The notes: generated by a model from the sequence alone, not told the origin. 64,000 nt of DNA from Candidatus Regiella insecticola LSR1 (GCF_000143625.1 NZ_GL379589.1:486273-550272); one strand, 5' to 3'. Positions 1 to 9,898 are shown, counted from the stretch's first letter. Numbers and translations: made by a program.

Positions 1-173
1 AAAGCGATACAAAGCATGATGGCGTGTTTCTCACCGCCAGGATGACGTAAAGCACGCTCCTCCGGTGTTTCTTTCCGAATATTTTTTAACTTAATGCATT
101 TATCGTCGTTTTCGTGGATAGATGCATCTTGTATTGAATGAGTCACCCTTTTAGGCTGATGATTTTTTAACAT
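1..173 (-). CDS. Partial hypothetical protein, 5' end only
   Basis: An open frame on the minus strand starts with ATG at 171-173 and runs off the left edge of the window without a stop, giving 57 codons. The residues are hydrophilic, with a stretch TPEERALRHPGGEKHA near the cut edge. I do not recognise a family. The start lies about 25 bp from a family C palindromic repeat, so the repeat may carry or disrupt its promoter. The short length makes chance openness possible. Confidence 0.35.
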   Translation of the reverse strand, partial: MLKNHQPKRVTHSIQDASIHENDDKCIKLKNIRKETPEERALRHPGGEKHAIMLCIA

Positions 174-198
174 ATTATTTAATTTTTTGAATAGGCTC

Positions 199-359
199 TA
201 AGAGCCTGTTCCAAATCTTCTTGAGCGACGCTCAATTGAGGAAAAAATAAGCGAAAAAGCGCAGTTCCTTTTTATATTTAATGAAGATAGAAAATGAGCA
301 TTTTGAGCCCGTTTTTGACGAAGTATCAGCGAGCACAGGAGATTTCGAACAGGCTCTTA
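199..359. repeat. Palindromic repeat family C, full copy
   Basis: Inverted ends TAAGAGCCTGTTCCAAATCT (199-218) and AGATTTCGAACAGGCTCTTA (340-359) flank a 120-bp interior. This copy is uninterrupted. Its interior contains GACGAAGTATCAGCGAGC, the site at which other C copies carry nested A (5300) or B (21391) elements. The right end supplies the TAA stop of mrcA. Confidence 0.8.
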
Positions 360-2951
360 GAATAACTCTTCAACCTGATCATCATCCATTGCTAATTTAG
401 TTTCCACCTTAGTTGCTACCTCCCGTGCCGCGTACACCGTAGGCTGTGTTCCTTCAATAAAATATTCTACACGACTTCCAGAACCGCCTTTTGATAATTT
501 ACCGGTCTGTTTATCAATCATCACACTAACAATACCTTCAGGAAGAATGGTTTTTTTCTCCGGTATTCCCGCTAAAGCCACTTTCATAAAATCATTCCAA
601 GCTCCCTGCGCGCTCTTGGCTCCCCCTTCAACACCAGAGATTTGATTTTCTATTACACCAGCAACACTACTGCTGCCTAAACTCCGGCTGTGATCGTCAA
701 AACCAATCCACACAGAGGTCACTATGTCTGGTCCATAGCCAGAAAACCAAGCATCTTTTGAATTATTCGTCGTCCCTGTTTTTCCACCAATATCATTACG
801 CTTTAGATCACCTATCGCTCGCCAACCTGTGCCCATCCAGCCTGATTCTCCAAAAATATTGCTGTTCAGTACATCACGCATCAAGAAAGATAACTGCCTA
901 CTGATCACTTGAGGCGCATATTTTTGCTTTTTCTCTTTTTTATTTCCTTTAGTGGCCAATAATTCTATCGTTGCTGCTCCCCGTGCAGGTAGGTGATTGA
1001 TCTGATTAATTTCTGAATTCGTTCTATTTTCGTTAAAAATTACTGCCGAGGATTTAATCTTTTCCTCAATAACAGGCGGATTAAAACACTCACCAGCTAT
1101 TTTAGGTTGTGCTACAAACAACAGATTACCCGTATTATCGCTGATTTTACTGATAAAATAGGGGTCAACCAAATAACCGCCATTAACTAAGACCGAGTAA
1201 CCGCGCACCAGCTGTAACGGCGTGAATGAGGGCGATCCCAAAGCCAATGACTCTGTCCGAACAATATTTTGGGCTGGAAAACCAAAACGTTGCAAATAAT
1301 CAGCTGCATAATCAACCCCTATAGAACGTATTATTCTAACCATAACGACGTTTTTCGATTGCCCTAAGCCCTGACGCAAACGGATAGCACCGCTATAAGT
1401 CGGTGGAGAATTTTTAGGGCGCCACTCAACACCCGCCCCAGCATCCCAACGAGAAATCGGCAAATCATTAAAAATACTGGATAATGTAAACCCTTTATCC
1501 AATATAGCCGCATACAAAAAAGGTTTAATATTCGACCCTACCTGACGTAATGACTGGGTCACGCGATTAAATTTGCTATGATTAAAATCAAAACCACCGA
1601 CTAATGCGCTAATCGAACCGTCATTAGGATTGATAGAAACTAACGCAGAATTGACAGCGGGCACTTGTGCTAACCACCAACTATTATTGACTTTTCTTAC
1701 CCAAATCTGCTGACCAAGATGAACCACATCATTCACCTGTTTAGGTATTTTTCCTTGAAGAGTGTCAGATTTAAAAGGACGAGCCCAGCGAACTCCCTCC
1801 ATTGATAAAATGACATAGTTACCATCAGAGAGTAAGACGGTGGCATTTTTTTCATTCACTTGAGTCACTACAGCCGGTAACAATGAGCCATAAACAGGCA
1901 AGGTGCCTAACCAATCCATGATTTGTTCATAACCCCATGCGACTTCCCCTGCTTTCCATAGCACATCAGATGCGCCACGATAACCGTGTCGCATATCATA
2001 AGCTAGCACATTGGCTCTTAGTGCTTTAGTTGCCGCCAATTGTAATTTTTTAGTAATGGTCGTGTAGACTTGATAACCATCAGTGTAAGCATTCTCACCA
2101 AAGCGTTTTATCATTTCTTGGCGTACCATTTCACTCAGATAAGGGGCTGAAAATTCAACTTGTGCGGCATGGTAGTTAGCGATTATGGGCTCATCACGTG
2201 CCTGTTTATATTGTTTTTGAGTAATGTAATTGACCTCTAACATCCTCGTTAGCACTACATTGCGACGGCTCATAGCACGATGATAGGAATACAATGGATT
2301 AAAAATAGAAGGTGCTTTAGGCAATCCGGCGATCACTGCCATTTCAGCCAAAGTGAGTTGGCTAATTTTTTTACCAAAATAAACTTCTGCTGCTGCGCCA
2401 ACACCATAAGCACGATAACCGAAATAAATTTTATTCAAATACAACTCGAGAATTTCATCTTTAGTCAAAAATCGCTCAATACGAAGCGCCAAAAATATTT
2501 CTTTAATTTTTCGAATGATACTCCGCTCTCGATTTAAGAAAAAATTCCTGGCTAATTGTTGAGTAATAGTACTCGCGCCCTGAGAAGCATACCCAGAAGA
2601 TAATACAACGAAAATGGCGCGTAAAATACCAATGGGATCAATACCGTGATGTTTATAAAAACGACTATCTTCGGTAGCAATAACAGCCTGGATCAACTGC
2701 TGTGGTATCTGACCTAAAGACAATGGAATACGTCGCTTTTCACCGTATTGTGCAATCAGTTCACCCTCAGCACTGTACACCAGCATCGGTGTTTGTAATC
2801 GAATATCTTTCAGCACAGCAACGTCAGGTAGCTGCTGATCAATATATTTGTATAAGCAAAATATTGAAACTGCTCCCAATAAAATGCAACAAATCACAAA
2901 AATCAAAAAATATTTTACGAGCTTCACCCAAGATTTCCCATTCAATGTCAT
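357..2951 (-). CDS. mrcA: Penicillin-binding protein 1A (bifunctional transglycosylase/transpeptidase)
   Basis: Builds peptidoglycan at the inner membrane: it polymerises lipid II into glycan strands and cross-links the stem peptides. The protein has 864 residues (E. coli PBP1A 850). It has a cytoplasmic stub, one membrane segment at about residues 13-34, and a GT51 domain with catalytic glutamate E94 in ATEDSRFYKHHG and the GASTITQQLARN motif near 125-136. An OB-like insert is followed by a transpeptidase domain with SNIK (Ser473), SKN (532-534) and KTGT (724). All catalytic motifs are present, so the enzyme should be active. The stop codon lies in the right arm of a family C repeat, so the last residues may have been altered by that insertion. 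The gene is divergent from hofQ, as in enterobacteria. Confidence 0.97.
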   Translation of the reverse strand: MTLNGKSWVKLVKYFLIFVICCILLGAVSIFCLYKYIDQQLPDVAVLKDIRLQTPMLVYSAEGELIAQYGEKRRIPLSLGQIPQQLIQAVIATEDSRFYKHHGIDPIGILRAIFVVLSSGYASQGASTITQQLARNFFLNRERSIIRKIKEIFLALRIERFLTKDEILELYLNKIYFGYRAYGVGAAAEVYFGKKISQLTLAEMAVIAGLPKAPSIFNPLYSYHRAMSRRNVVLTRMLEVNYITQKQYKQARDEPIIANYHAAQVEFSAPYLSEMVRQEMIKRFGENAYTDGYQVYTTITKKLQLAATKALRANVLAYDMRHGYRGASDVLWKAGEVAWGYEQIMDWLGTLPVYGSLLPAVVTQVNEKNATVLLSDGNYVILSMEGVRWARPFKSDTLQGKIPKQVNDVVHLGQQIWVRKVNNSWWLAQVPAVNSALVSINPNDGSISALVGGFDFNHSKFNRVTQSLRQVGSNIKPFLYAAILDKGFTLSSIFNDLPISRWDAGAGVEWRPKNSPPTYSGAIRLRQGLGQSKNVVMVRIIRSIGVDYAADYLQRFGFPAQNIVRTESLALGSPSFTPLQLVRGYSVLVNGGYLVDPYFISKISDNTGNLLFVAQPKIAGECFNPPVIEEKIKSSAVIFNENRTNSEINQINHLPARGAATIELLATKGNKKEKKQKYAPQVISRQLSFLMRDVLNSNIFGESGWMGTGWRAIGDLKRNDIGGKTGTTNNSKDAWFSGYGPDIVTSVWIGFDDHSRSLGSSSVAGVIENQISGVEGGAKSAQGAWNDFMKVALAGIPEKKTILPEGIVSVMIDKQTGKLSKGGSGSRVEYFIEGTQPTVYAAREVATKVETKLAMDDDQVEELF

Positions 2952-3005
2952 CCAGGCAGTTTATAAACACACCTACTGTAGTATAAATACAAACCTATCC
3001 ATCAT

Positions 3006-3129
3006 ATACCCTTCGCCTTTCAAGTTACGGCGGCGTTGGCGGCGGGTGCTCGCCGAATCACGTAGTCTATCTACGCTCATCGGTCGGTCGCCCTGGCCGC
3101 CTTGCCGTAACTCGAAATTGATTGGGTAT
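3006..3129. repeat. Palindromic repeat family A
   Basis: A 124-bp copy begins ATACCCTTCGCCTTTCAAG and ends with the variant terminus ATTGGGTAT. It lies between the divergent mrcA and hofQ genes. The rest of the gap, 3130-3340, holds no gene or clear signal that I can see. Confidence 0.8.
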
Positions 3130-3340
3130 ACATTTTTCATGCTAGCTCTTAGTAATGGGGCAGGGATTACTACACGGATGTACTCACAACTATGGCAGGT
3201 AGGTCTAGATATTCAAATGAATTTTATAAGGGCGCGTGCAAAGTACAACTCACTCAATATAAAAAATAAATAAAAATCATCAGCCAGATCCCATAATCTG
3301 GAATAGCCACAACGCTGCCTTTCTACCGAAAAAAAATTGT

Positions 3341-4587
3341 ACAAAAAATCTAATCTATTTTTTTTTCGGATTACTTTTATTAGTCACCAATAACGTAATC
3401 TGCCTCGCGGAGCAAAAAAATAATCTCATTAATATGGAATTTCAAGACACCCCAGTATCTGTGGTACTACAGGCTCTGGCGGATTATAAGCAACTGAATC
3501 TGATCACAACCACAGAAGTCAAAGGTAATCTAAACCTTAGATTAATCGAGATTCCTTGGACACAAGCATTAACCATTATTGTACGAATGGCTAAATTGAA
3601 AGTTGAACATGAAGGGAATGTGATGATGGTATTTTCTGAGCGAGAAATCAGAGACAAAGAGCAACAAAGTGCAAAAATACGCGATGAACAAAAACCAAAA
3701 TTAGAAAATCTAATATTGACACTACAGCATGCTAATGCAGAAGAACTCGCAGAAAATCTAAGCACCAGCCATGGTTCGTTAATTTCTGATAAAGGCAGTA
3801 TAATAGCCGATAAACGAACCAATAGTTTGTTAATTCGTGATATCCCAGAGTCGCTGAAAACATTAAAAACCTGGTTAAAAGAAATGGATTTTCCCTTACA
3901 GCAAGTGCATCTGGCCGCTCACATCGTAACGATAAGCAGCCAAGATTTGCATGAGTTAGGCGTACGCTGGGGATTTAAAAACGAAGAGGGAATGAACCCT
4001 CTTCGATTAAATAATTTTAACGTTAATATACCGTTACAAAATCCCGCACTGGTAGCTGGTTTTCAAGTTGCGCGGATTAATAGCCGTTTACTGGATCTTG
4101 AACTCAGCGCGCTTGAACAGGAAAAACAAGTAGATATCATCGCTAGCCCACGTTTAATCACTTCTCACCAACAAACAGCGAGTATTAAACAAGGTACTGA
4201 TATCCCCTATCCTGTAGCAAGCGGCACAAAAGGGGCGACTACTGTCGAATTTAAAGAAGCAGTGTGACGCCCAAAATATTACGTAACGGCCTCATTACAC
4301 TTAAACTAAAAATCAGTCAAAATATGCCTGGAATGGCAATGAAACGGGGTGAAGAAGAAACATTCGCTATCGATAAACAAGAGATAAAAACACAAATTAC
4401 AGTAAAACAGGGTGAAACCATTATTCTTGGTGGTATCTTTCAACAAAAAAATAATCAAAGAGCCTATAAAGTACCAGGATTAGCTAATATTCCTCTATTG
4501 GGGCGATTTTTTAAACAAGATACTAACCAAAAAGATCGGCGAGAACTCGTTATTTTTATCACACCAAAACTCATCTATACCCAATGA
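3341..4587 (+). pseudogene. hofQ: HofQ secretin-like protein, broken
   Basis: HofQ is the PilQ-related outer-membrane secretin linked to use of external DNA. The frame from 3341 reads a hydrophobic signal-like stretch (about 3353-3415), then AEQKNNLINMEFQDTPV and the secretin N-domains, with strong similarity to E. coli HofQ. I find no ATG, GTG or TTG in frame upstream; the first in-frame ATG at 3434 would drop the signal peptide. At 4262-4267 the frame ends in TGA after VEFKEAV. The next frame resumes at VTPK, so the LGME codons of E. coli are missing, consistent with a 13-bp deletion. The remainder carries the conserved secretin end (GETIILGGIF, RRELVIFITPKL). The final TGA lies inside a family A repeat. 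Two defects indicate a dead gene. Confidence 0.88.
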
Positions 4588-4700
4588 ATTTCGAGTTACG
4601 GCAAGGCAGCCAGGTTGTGAGAGCGATGAGCGTAGATAGACTACGTGATTCGGCGAACACTCGCAGCCAACAACACGGCAGCTTCAAAGGCGAAGGGTAT
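4577..4700. repeat. Palindromic repeat family A, overlapping the hofQ stop
   Basis: A 124-bp copy begins ATACCCAATGAATTTCGAG and ends GGCGAAGGGTAT. Its first bases provide the hofQ stop codon. A second, partial A right arm follows at about 4706-4762. The small open frame spanning 4584-4766 is repeat sequence, not a gene. From 4763 to 4871 I see nothing. Confidence 0.85.
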
Positions 4701-4871
4701 TACCATGAAGGCGAGCACCCGCAGCCAACACCGCCGTCACGTCAAAGACGAAGGGGATATTCTTAAAAAATAGGGTTTTGGCATCTATTTGCAACTTTTT
4801 ACGGTTTTAAGGCTGCTAAATTTGACGCTGCGACTGATTTAGCTTACAAGTGTTACCAAATTGAGATGTAG

Positions 4872-4974
4872 AGCTGAATCAGTTTAATTTGATTCAAGGC
4901 GGAGGAGCGCAGACAGTACAAATAGTACGGCAAGCGACGACAACACTTAAATCAAACTAAACTGATTTGGCTAT
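4872..4974. repeat. Palindromic repeat family B, full copy
   Basis: The arms AATCAGTTTAATTTGATT and AATCAAACTAAACTGATT enclose a conserved core with GGCGGAGGAGCGCAGACAGT and GGCAAGCGACGACAACA. The right end GGCTAT runs directly into the next A copy at 4975. Confidence 0.8.
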
Positions 4975-5093
4975 ATACCCTTCGCCTTTAAAGCTGCCGC
5001 TAGGCGGCCAGGGCGTGAGACCGATGAGCGTAGTACGTGATTCGGCGAACTCCCCGCAACCGACAACATGGCAGCTTCAAAAGCGAAGGGTAT
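4975..5093. repeat. Palindromic repeat family A, abutting B
   Basis: A 119-bp copy with ends ATACCCTTCGCCTTTAAAG and AAAGCGAAGGGTAT. It starts exactly where the B element ends, making a B-A tandem that recurs near 9.8-9.9 kb. Confidence 0.85.
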
Positions 5094-5157
5094 ATAAATC
5101 ACAATTGATATGACAATCTTCAAATTTAAAGGCTGAAGATAAAAAATGAGGTAAACT

Positions 5158-5454
5158 CTAAGAGCCTATTCGAAATCTTCTTTAACGAAGAAAAGATAAG
5201 CAAAAACGCGCAGTTGCCTTTTATATTTAATGAAGAGTGTAAATGAGCATTTTGAGTTTGTTTTGACAAAAGACTGCTTGCAAAGCCGTAGCGAGGGGTA
5301 TACCCAATGAATTTCGAGTTACGGCAAGGCGGCAAGGGTGTGAGACCGATGAGCGTAGACATACTACGTGATTCGGCGAGCACCCGCAGCCAACGCCGCC
5401 GTAACTTGAAAGGCGAGGGGTATCAGCGAGTACAAGAGATTTCCAATAGGCTCT
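5158..5454. repeat. Palindromic repeat family C, split by a nested A copy
   Basis: The left arm TAAGAGCCTATTCGAAATCT is at 5158 and the right arm GAGATTTCCAATAGGCTCT ends at 5454. The interior matches the copy at 199-359 until the TATCAGCGAG site, where an A element (5300-5423) interrupts it. A short relic of family D (CAAAGCCGTAGCGAG, about 5281-5295) lies just before the A copy. Confidence 0.8.
5300..5423. repeat. Palindromic repeat family A nested in C
   Basis: A 124-bp copy with ends ATACCCAATGAATTTCGAG and GGCGAGGGGTAT. It sits inside a family C element at the TAT of TATCAGCGAG, so this insertion is younger than the C copy. Confidence 0.85.
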
Positions 5455-5692
5455 GAATGGAAAACTTAGCTAGGATTTCCTTACCAAAGACACTAGACTG
5501 ACTTTTAATAAAAATCCTTAACCTTAAGGGCAGTCGGCAACATTAGGATATAAAAAATAAGGACAACAAATAGCGTATACAGAATTCACAAAAGGTAATC
5601 AATTTAGAAACAGATCTAGTCTTAGATCCCGCCGCTAATGCAATTGGCGGGGCGGGTTGTCATCAACGAACAATATTAATAATACCAAAAAC
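5455..5692. other. Gene-free leader upstream of aroK
   Basis: This 238-bp stretch precedes aroK and is free of the A-D repeats. It is moderately AT-rich and should hold the aroK promoter. A short hairpin-like run, CCCGCCGCTAATGCAATTGGCGGGG, lies near 5628-5652 (GC-rich arms CCCGCC and GGCGGG). No strong Shine-Dalgarno is visible right before the aroK ATG. Confidence 0.3.
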
Positions 5693-6217
5693 ATGGCAGA
5701 GAAACGCAATATCTTTCTGGTTGGACCTATGGGTGCTGGCAAAAGCACTATCGGTCGTCAGTTGGCCCAGCAACTCAATATGGAATTTTTCGACTCCGAC
5801 CAACAAATTGAGCAACGCACTGGGGCTGACGTGGCCTGGGTGTTCGACGTAGAAGGCGAAGATGGCTTCCGTGATCGTGAGGAAAAAATCATTAATGAAC
5901 TGACAGAAAAACAAGGCATTGTTTTAGCGACCGGTGGTGGATCTGTAAAATCGAGAGAAACCTGTAACCGCTTGTCCGCACGGGGAGTGGTCGTGTATTT
6001 GGAAACTACTATCGAAAAACAGTTAGCTCGCACACAACGTGACAAAAAACGTCCTCTATTACAGCAAGCTGATGAGTCTGCCCGCCATATACTTGAAACA
6101 CTAGCAGCAGAACGTGAACCGCTGTACCAAAAAATTGCCGATGTGACCATTCGTACTGACGATCAAAGTGCAAAATTAGTGGCCAGCCAGATCATTAATT
6201 TGTTAGAAAAAATCTGA
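5693..6217 (+). CDS. aroK: Shikimate kinase I
   Basis: Phosphorylates shikimate at O3 with ATP in the cytoplasmic pathway to chorismate. The start was set at [11 protein letters not shown], matching E. coli AroK, giving 174 residues; an upstream TTG at 5657 would add 12 residues with no family match. The P-loop GPMGAGKS is at residues 11-18, the shikimate-binding DSD at 34-36 and GGGS near 80. All key residues are present. It is followed by aroB in the E. coli order, but about 600 bp of repeats and a TnpB remnant now separate the two, so co-transcription is doubtful. Confidence 0.96.
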   Translation: MAEKRNIFLVGPMGAGKSTIGRQLAQQLNMEFFDSDQQIEQRTGADVAWVFDVEGEDGFRDREEKIINELTEKQGIVLATGGGSVKSRETCNRLSARGVVVYLETTIEKQLARTQRDKKRPLLQQADESARHILETLAAEREPLYQKIADVTIRTDDQSAKLVASQIINLLEKI

Positions 6218-6257
6218 TTTTAGCATTGATCCAACCACCCTATTCCCCGCTTTCTCC

Positions 6258-6318
6258 GAGCCTGTTCCAAATCTTCTTGAGCGACGCTCAGACAAACCAA
6301 AAGATTTAGAACAGGCTC
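6258..6318. repeat. Palindromic repeat family C, short form
   Basis: GAGCCTGTTCCAAATCTTC and AAGATTTAGAACAGGCTC form a 61-bp miniature C element that lacks the usual interior. Another short form is at 39670. Confidence 0.65.
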
Positions 6319-6421
6319 GAAGAACGGAACGTACAACATCTAATACTGCGCTCCAAAATAACCAGCGCTGCAATTTGCGAATACAAAGCGGATAAAAATC
6401 AAGCTATTTTTGGCAAAGTAT

Positions 6422-6544
6422 ATACCCTTCGTCTTTTAAGTTGCCTTCGGCTGCCAGGGGGTGAGACCGATGAGCGTAGATATACTACGTGATTCGGCGA
6501 GCACCCGCAGCCAACAACGCGGCGGCTTCAAAAGCGAAGGGTAT
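6422..6544. repeat. Palindromic repeat family A
   Basis: A 123-bp copy with ends ATACCCTTCGTCTTTTAAG and AAAGCGAAGGGTAT. Its right end joins the middle of a B element (6545), whose left half is missing. Confidence 0.85.
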
Positions 6545-6597
6545 AGTACGGCAAGCGACGACAACACTTAAATCAAATTAAACTGATTTGGCCATAT
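6545..6597. repeat. Family B right half
   Basis: This is the right-hand half of B (AGTACGGCAAGCGACGACAA ... AAATTAAACTGATTTGGC). The left half was lost at the junction with the A copy. Confidence 0.7.
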
Positions 6598-6664
6598 CAA
6601 CGATACCCGAAAGGATTTAACATAGATGATCAATGTACCCAGATTAAATTAGCAGCAAGGTTAT

Positions 6665-6796
6665 TTTGACATCCTCCCCGCCTCCTACCACGTTCAGACC
6701 GAAACCTGACTCGCCTCAGTGGTTTCCTGTTTCATCGAGTGGCCTAGCTGTGCCGACTCTCCACAGGCTTACCCCGCCCTACAGGCCGAAGTTTTA
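6665..6796 (-). pseudogene. IS200/IS605-type TnpB C-terminal remnant with right end
   Basis: Read on the minus strand, 6796-6704 encodes [11 protein letters not shown] followed by MKQETTEASQVSV and a stop, which resembles the ACGE...KQE tail typical of IS605 OrfB/TnpB proteins. An in-frame TAA precedes ACGE. Beyond the stop, the sequence ends GGGGAGGATGTCAA (minus strand, to 6665), the usual right-end sequence of these elements. The rest of the transposon is gone. If the identification is right, this piece covers the region from which guide (omega) RNAs are made in intact elements, but a TnpB partner is absent here. Confidence 0.5.
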
Positions 6797-6819
6797 CGGC
6801 ATATAGGATAAAAATAAAT

Positions 6820-7911
6820 ATGGCTAAAATTATTGTTAAAACGGAAAGATATAGCTATCCGATCACCATAGAGACTGGATTGATTCATAATCTAGCTTCT
6901 TTTTTACCATTAAAGGCCAATGACCAAGTCATGCTGGTGACAAACCAAACACTAGCACCTCTCTACCTTAAATCACTCCTAATAACATTGGAAGGCAACG
7001 GAATTAAAGTTGATCACGTCGTTTTACCTGATGGTGAACAATATAAATCGCTAACTGGACTTGAACAGATATTTGCCTCACTGTCAGAAAAATTTCACGG
7101 ACGTGGTACCACGCTTATTGCCTTAGGAGGGGGGGTAATAGGCGACTTAACCGGTTTTGCGGCAGCCTGTTATCAGCGGGGTGTCCGCTTCATTCAAGTG
7201 CCTACCACGCTGTTGGCGCAGGTCGATGCGGCTATCGGCGGCAAAACAGCGATCAATCATGCTATGAGTAAAAATATGATAGGGGCATTCCATCAACCTA
7301 TCTCTGTTGTCATTGACCTTGATTTTTTGCAAACCCTACCAAAATCTGAGTTTATCTCTGGCTTAGCAGAAGTGATCAAATACGCTATTGCGCTCGATTC
7401 TGATTTTTTTGTTTGGCTAGAAAATAATATTGAGGATTTATTGGCACGAGACACGACAGCATTACGCTACTGTATCCGCCGTTGCTGTGAACTAAAAGCA
7501 GGTATTGTTGCTATCGATGAACGTGAAGAAAATGGGCAGCGTGCATTGCTCAATCTAGGTCATACTTACGGTCATGCTATTGAAGTTGCAATGGGATATG
7601 GCACATGGTTACATGGTCAAGCCGTCGCAGCGGGGATGGTAATGGCGGCAGAAACAGCTAAACTTCTTGGACAATTTGCTACCGCAGATATTGAACGTAT
7701 TAAAGTATTATTACTGCGTGCAGGTCTTCCAACCCATGGCCCTGATACAATGACTGCGGAGTGCTATTTGCCTTATATGCAACGGGATAAAAAAGTGTTA
7801 GCAGGCGAGCTTCGGCTAATACTACCTACTGGCATTGGTCAATCAGAAATCCGTAGTGGAATACCCAGCCATATCGTGATCAAGGCAATTAAACATAGTC
7901 AAATCAGCTAA
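6820..7911 (+). CDS. aroB: 3-dehydroquinate synthase
   Basis: Converts DAHP to 3-dehydroquinate, the second step of the shikimate pathway, using NAD and a metal ion in the cytoplasm. It has 363 residues (E. coli 362). The NAD-binding [11 protein letters not shown] is near residue 105-115. The metal ligands are present in [19 protein letters not shown] and [10 protein letters not shown]. The ATG at 6820 follows a weak AGGATAAAAATAA leader. Upstream sequence is repeat and transposon debris, so the native promoter has probably been replaced. damX follows after 43 bp, in the enterobacterial order. Confidence 0.97.
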   Translation: MAKIIVKTERYSYPITIETGLIHNLASFLPLKANDQVMLVTNQTLAPLYLKSLLITLEGNGIKVDHVVLPDGEQYKSLTGLEQIFASLSEKFHGRGTTLIALGGGVIGDLTGFAAACYQRGVRFIQVPTTLLAQVDAAIGGKTAINHAMSKNMIGAFHQPISVVIDLDFLQTLPKSEFISGLAEVIKYAIALDSDFFVWLENNIEDLLARDTTALRYCIRRCCELKAGIVAIDEREENGQRALLNLGHTYGHAIEVAMGYGTWLHGQAVAAGMVMAAETAKLLGQFATADIERIKVLLLRAGLPTHGPDTMTAECYLPYMQRDKKVLAGELRLILPTGIGQSEIRSGIPSHIVIKAIKHSQIS

Positions 7912-7954
7912 TTTTCTGTTTTAAAAAGCTTTATCTTAAATTGGAGGGAATTTA

Positions 7955-8785
7955 ATGGACGATTTGAAACCGATAGACGGTCTAAAACCAGACAGTAATG
8001 ATCATCGCCCAACACCTTTGCGCACTAAATCTTTAAACGGATCACGATTTGCTGTTTCACATCAGCGTATTATGATTGGCATGGGTATTTTAGTATTGCT
8101 GCTGATTATCATCGCTATTCTTTCTGCTTTTGAAGCACCCCCACCGCATAAAATTAAACAAAGACATGAAGATATAGTAACAAAAGAGGTTAATCTGTCT
8201 GACAACCTTTCAGTGACACCTCACCCCCCTGTGCTGCTAAATGTTGAAGAAAGTGAAAATAACAGGCCGCTACAAGAGGAAAAAATACCGCAGACGTTTG
8301 CAGCATCTAATGAAGCGCTGCCGCAAACGCCCCTCCCCTCACCGCCTAAAGACACTCACTCGCCAGCGACCACAGTTACACCGCAAACACTGCCTAAATC
8401 AAGCAATAATAGCGATACTAATGATGCTAAAGTGATCATTAACAATAAAAATACTAAAACAGCAACAAAGGCTAGCAGTACTAAACTTGAATCGATCCAA
8501 GCCAATGACGCTTTAAGGCTAGCGCCAGGACATCACTTTACCTTACAATTAAGCAGCGCATCACAGCCAGAAACATTAAATACTTATGCTAAACAGCAAA
8601 AATTAACTCACTATCAAATATATGAAACTAAACGTAATACTCAGCCTTGGTATATCTTAGTCAGCGGTAACTATGCGACCTTAACTGAAGCTAAAAGTGC
8701 GCTTGCTCAATTACCTGACGCTATTAAAATAAAAAATCCCTGGATCAAACCTATACATCAATTACAGCAAGATTTAAAAAATTGA
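7955..8785 (+). CDS. damX: DamX, SPOR-domain cell-division protein (short form)
   Basis: DamX is an inner-membrane protein that binds septal peptidoglycan through its SPOR domain. The start ATG follows a good GGAGG at 7943-7947. The protein has 276 residues against 428 in E. coli. It has a short cytoplasmic N-terminus, one membrane segment at about 44-61 (IGMGILVLLLIIIAILSAF), a Pro/Ser/Thr-rich linker and a C-terminal SPOR domain (from about residue 190, HHFTLQLSSAS to QPWYILVSGNYA). The shortening affects the N-terminal tail and linker, and the SPOR domain appears complete. It sits between aroB and dam, as in E. coli. Confidence 0.9.
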   Translation: MDDLKPIDGLKPDSNDHRPTPLRTKSLNGSRFAVSHQRIMIGMGILVLLLIIIAILSAFEAPPPHKIKQRHEDIVTKEVNLSDNLSVTPHPPVLLNVEESENNRPLQEEKIPQTFAASNEALPQTPLPSPPKDTHSPATTVTPQTLPKSSNNSDTNDAKVIINNKNTKTATKASSTKLESIQANDALRLAPGHHFTLQLSSASQPETLNTYAKQQKLTHYQIYETKRNTQPWYILVSGNYATLTEAKSALAQLPDAIKIKNPWIKPIHQLQQDLKN

Positions 8786-8816
8786 GGCGAGTTTGCTAAC
8801 GCGGGCAACGCCCGCT

Positions 8817-8925
8817 ATACCCTTCGCCTTTGAAGCCGCCGCGCTGTTGGCGGCTGGTGCTCGCCGAATCTCGTAATCGGTCTCACACCCTGGCAACCGA
8901 AGGCAACTTCAAAGGCGAAGGGTAT
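8817..8925. repeat. Palindromic repeat family A
   Basis: A 109-bp copy lies between damX and dam, with ends ATACCCTTCGCCTTTGAAG and AAAGGCGAAGGGTAT. It ends 36 bp before the dam start. Confidence 0.85.
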
Positions 8926-8961
8926 GATCACTCAGAAAAAAATCGGTGATAACTTCGTAAA

Positions 8962-9774
8962 ATGAAAAAAAAGCGTGCTTTTTTAAAATGGGCAGGTGGA
9001 AAATATCAGCTAGTTGATGATGTACGACAACATTTACCGGCAGGAGAATGTTTAATTGAACCCTTTGTCGGTGCCGGCTCAGTATTTTTAAATACAGAGT
9101 ACAAATCTTACGTTTTGGCCGATATCAACAGTGATCTGATTAATCTTTACAATACGGTGAAATTACGTACAAATGATTTTGTGCGTGATGCCCGTGCACT
9201 TTTTCATGATGAATATAATTGCGCTGAACAGTTTTATACGCTTCGTCAAGAATTTAATACCAGTAAAGATGTTTATCGCCGAACACTTCTGTTTCTTTAC
9301 CTGAATCGCCATGGTTACAATGGTCTATGTCGCTATAACCTGAAAGGTGAGTTCAATGTGCCCTTCGGTCGTTACAAAAAACCTTATTTTCCTGAAGCGG
9401 AGTTGTACTGGTTTGCAGAAAAAGCACAATGTGCCACCTTTGTTTGTGAACACTATCAGCAAACACTGCTAAAAGCACAGCGTGGTGCGGTTATATATTG
9501 CGATCCCCCTTATGCTCCATTATCAGTAACAGCCAATTTCACCTCTTACCACAGCAAGAGTTTTACTACCGCAGATCAAAAAAATCTGGCACACCTTGCT
9601 TACCAGCTTTTCAACCAAAACAAGATCCCAGTGCTTATTTCTAACCATGATACCGAACTCACACGCGCTTGGTATTATCAAGCGACACTACACCAGGTTA
9701 AAGCTAGCCGGACTATTAGCAGCAATATTCTTGGGCGCCATAAAGTCAATGAACTTTTAGCCCTCTACAGTTAA
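8962..9774 (+). CDS. dam: DNA adenine methylase (GATC)
   Basis: Methylates adenine in GATC sites, serving mismatch repair, replication timing and gene regulation. It has 270 residues (E. coli 278). The SAM-binding motifs are WAGGKY (10-15) and FVGAGSVF (35-42), and the catalytic DPPY is at 181-184, the same number as in E. coli. The protein ends at ELLALYS, so it lacks the last few E. coli residues, which are not catalytic. No strong ribosome site precedes the ATG; a family A repeat is 36 bp upstream. Confidence 0.97.
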   Translation: MKKKRAFLKWAGGKYQLVDDVRQHLPAGECLIEPFVGAGSVFLNTEYKSYVLADINSDLINLYNTVKLRTNDFVRDARALFHDEYNCAEQFYTLRQEFNTSKDVYRRTLLFLYLNRHGYNGLCRYNLKGEFNVPFGRYKKPYFPEAELYWFAEKAQCATFVCEHYQQTLLKAQRGAVIYCDPPYAPLSVTANFTSYHSKSFTTADQKNLAHLAYQLFNQNKIPVLISNHDTELTRAWYYQATLHQVKASRTISSNILGRHKVNELLALYS

Positions 9775-9793
9775 ATAGCTTTTCCTCTATATA

Positions 9794-9898
9794 ATAGCCG
9801 AATCAGTTTAATTTGATTCAAGGCGGAGGAGCGCAGACAGTACAGATAGTAAGGCAAGCGACGACAACACTTAAATCAAATTAAACTGATTTGGCTAT
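9794..9898. repeat. Palindromic repeat family B, full copy
   Basis: The ends ATAGCCGAATCAGTTTAAT and ATTAAACTGATTTGGCTAT flank the standard B core. The last two bases are shared with the start of a shortened A copy, giving the second B-A tandem in the window. Confidence 0.85.

Noticed and set aside
4584..4766. 60-codon open frame after hofQ
   Set aside because: It lies almost entirely in family A repeat sequence; the same peptide ([16 protein letters not shown]) appears wherever A is read in this frame.
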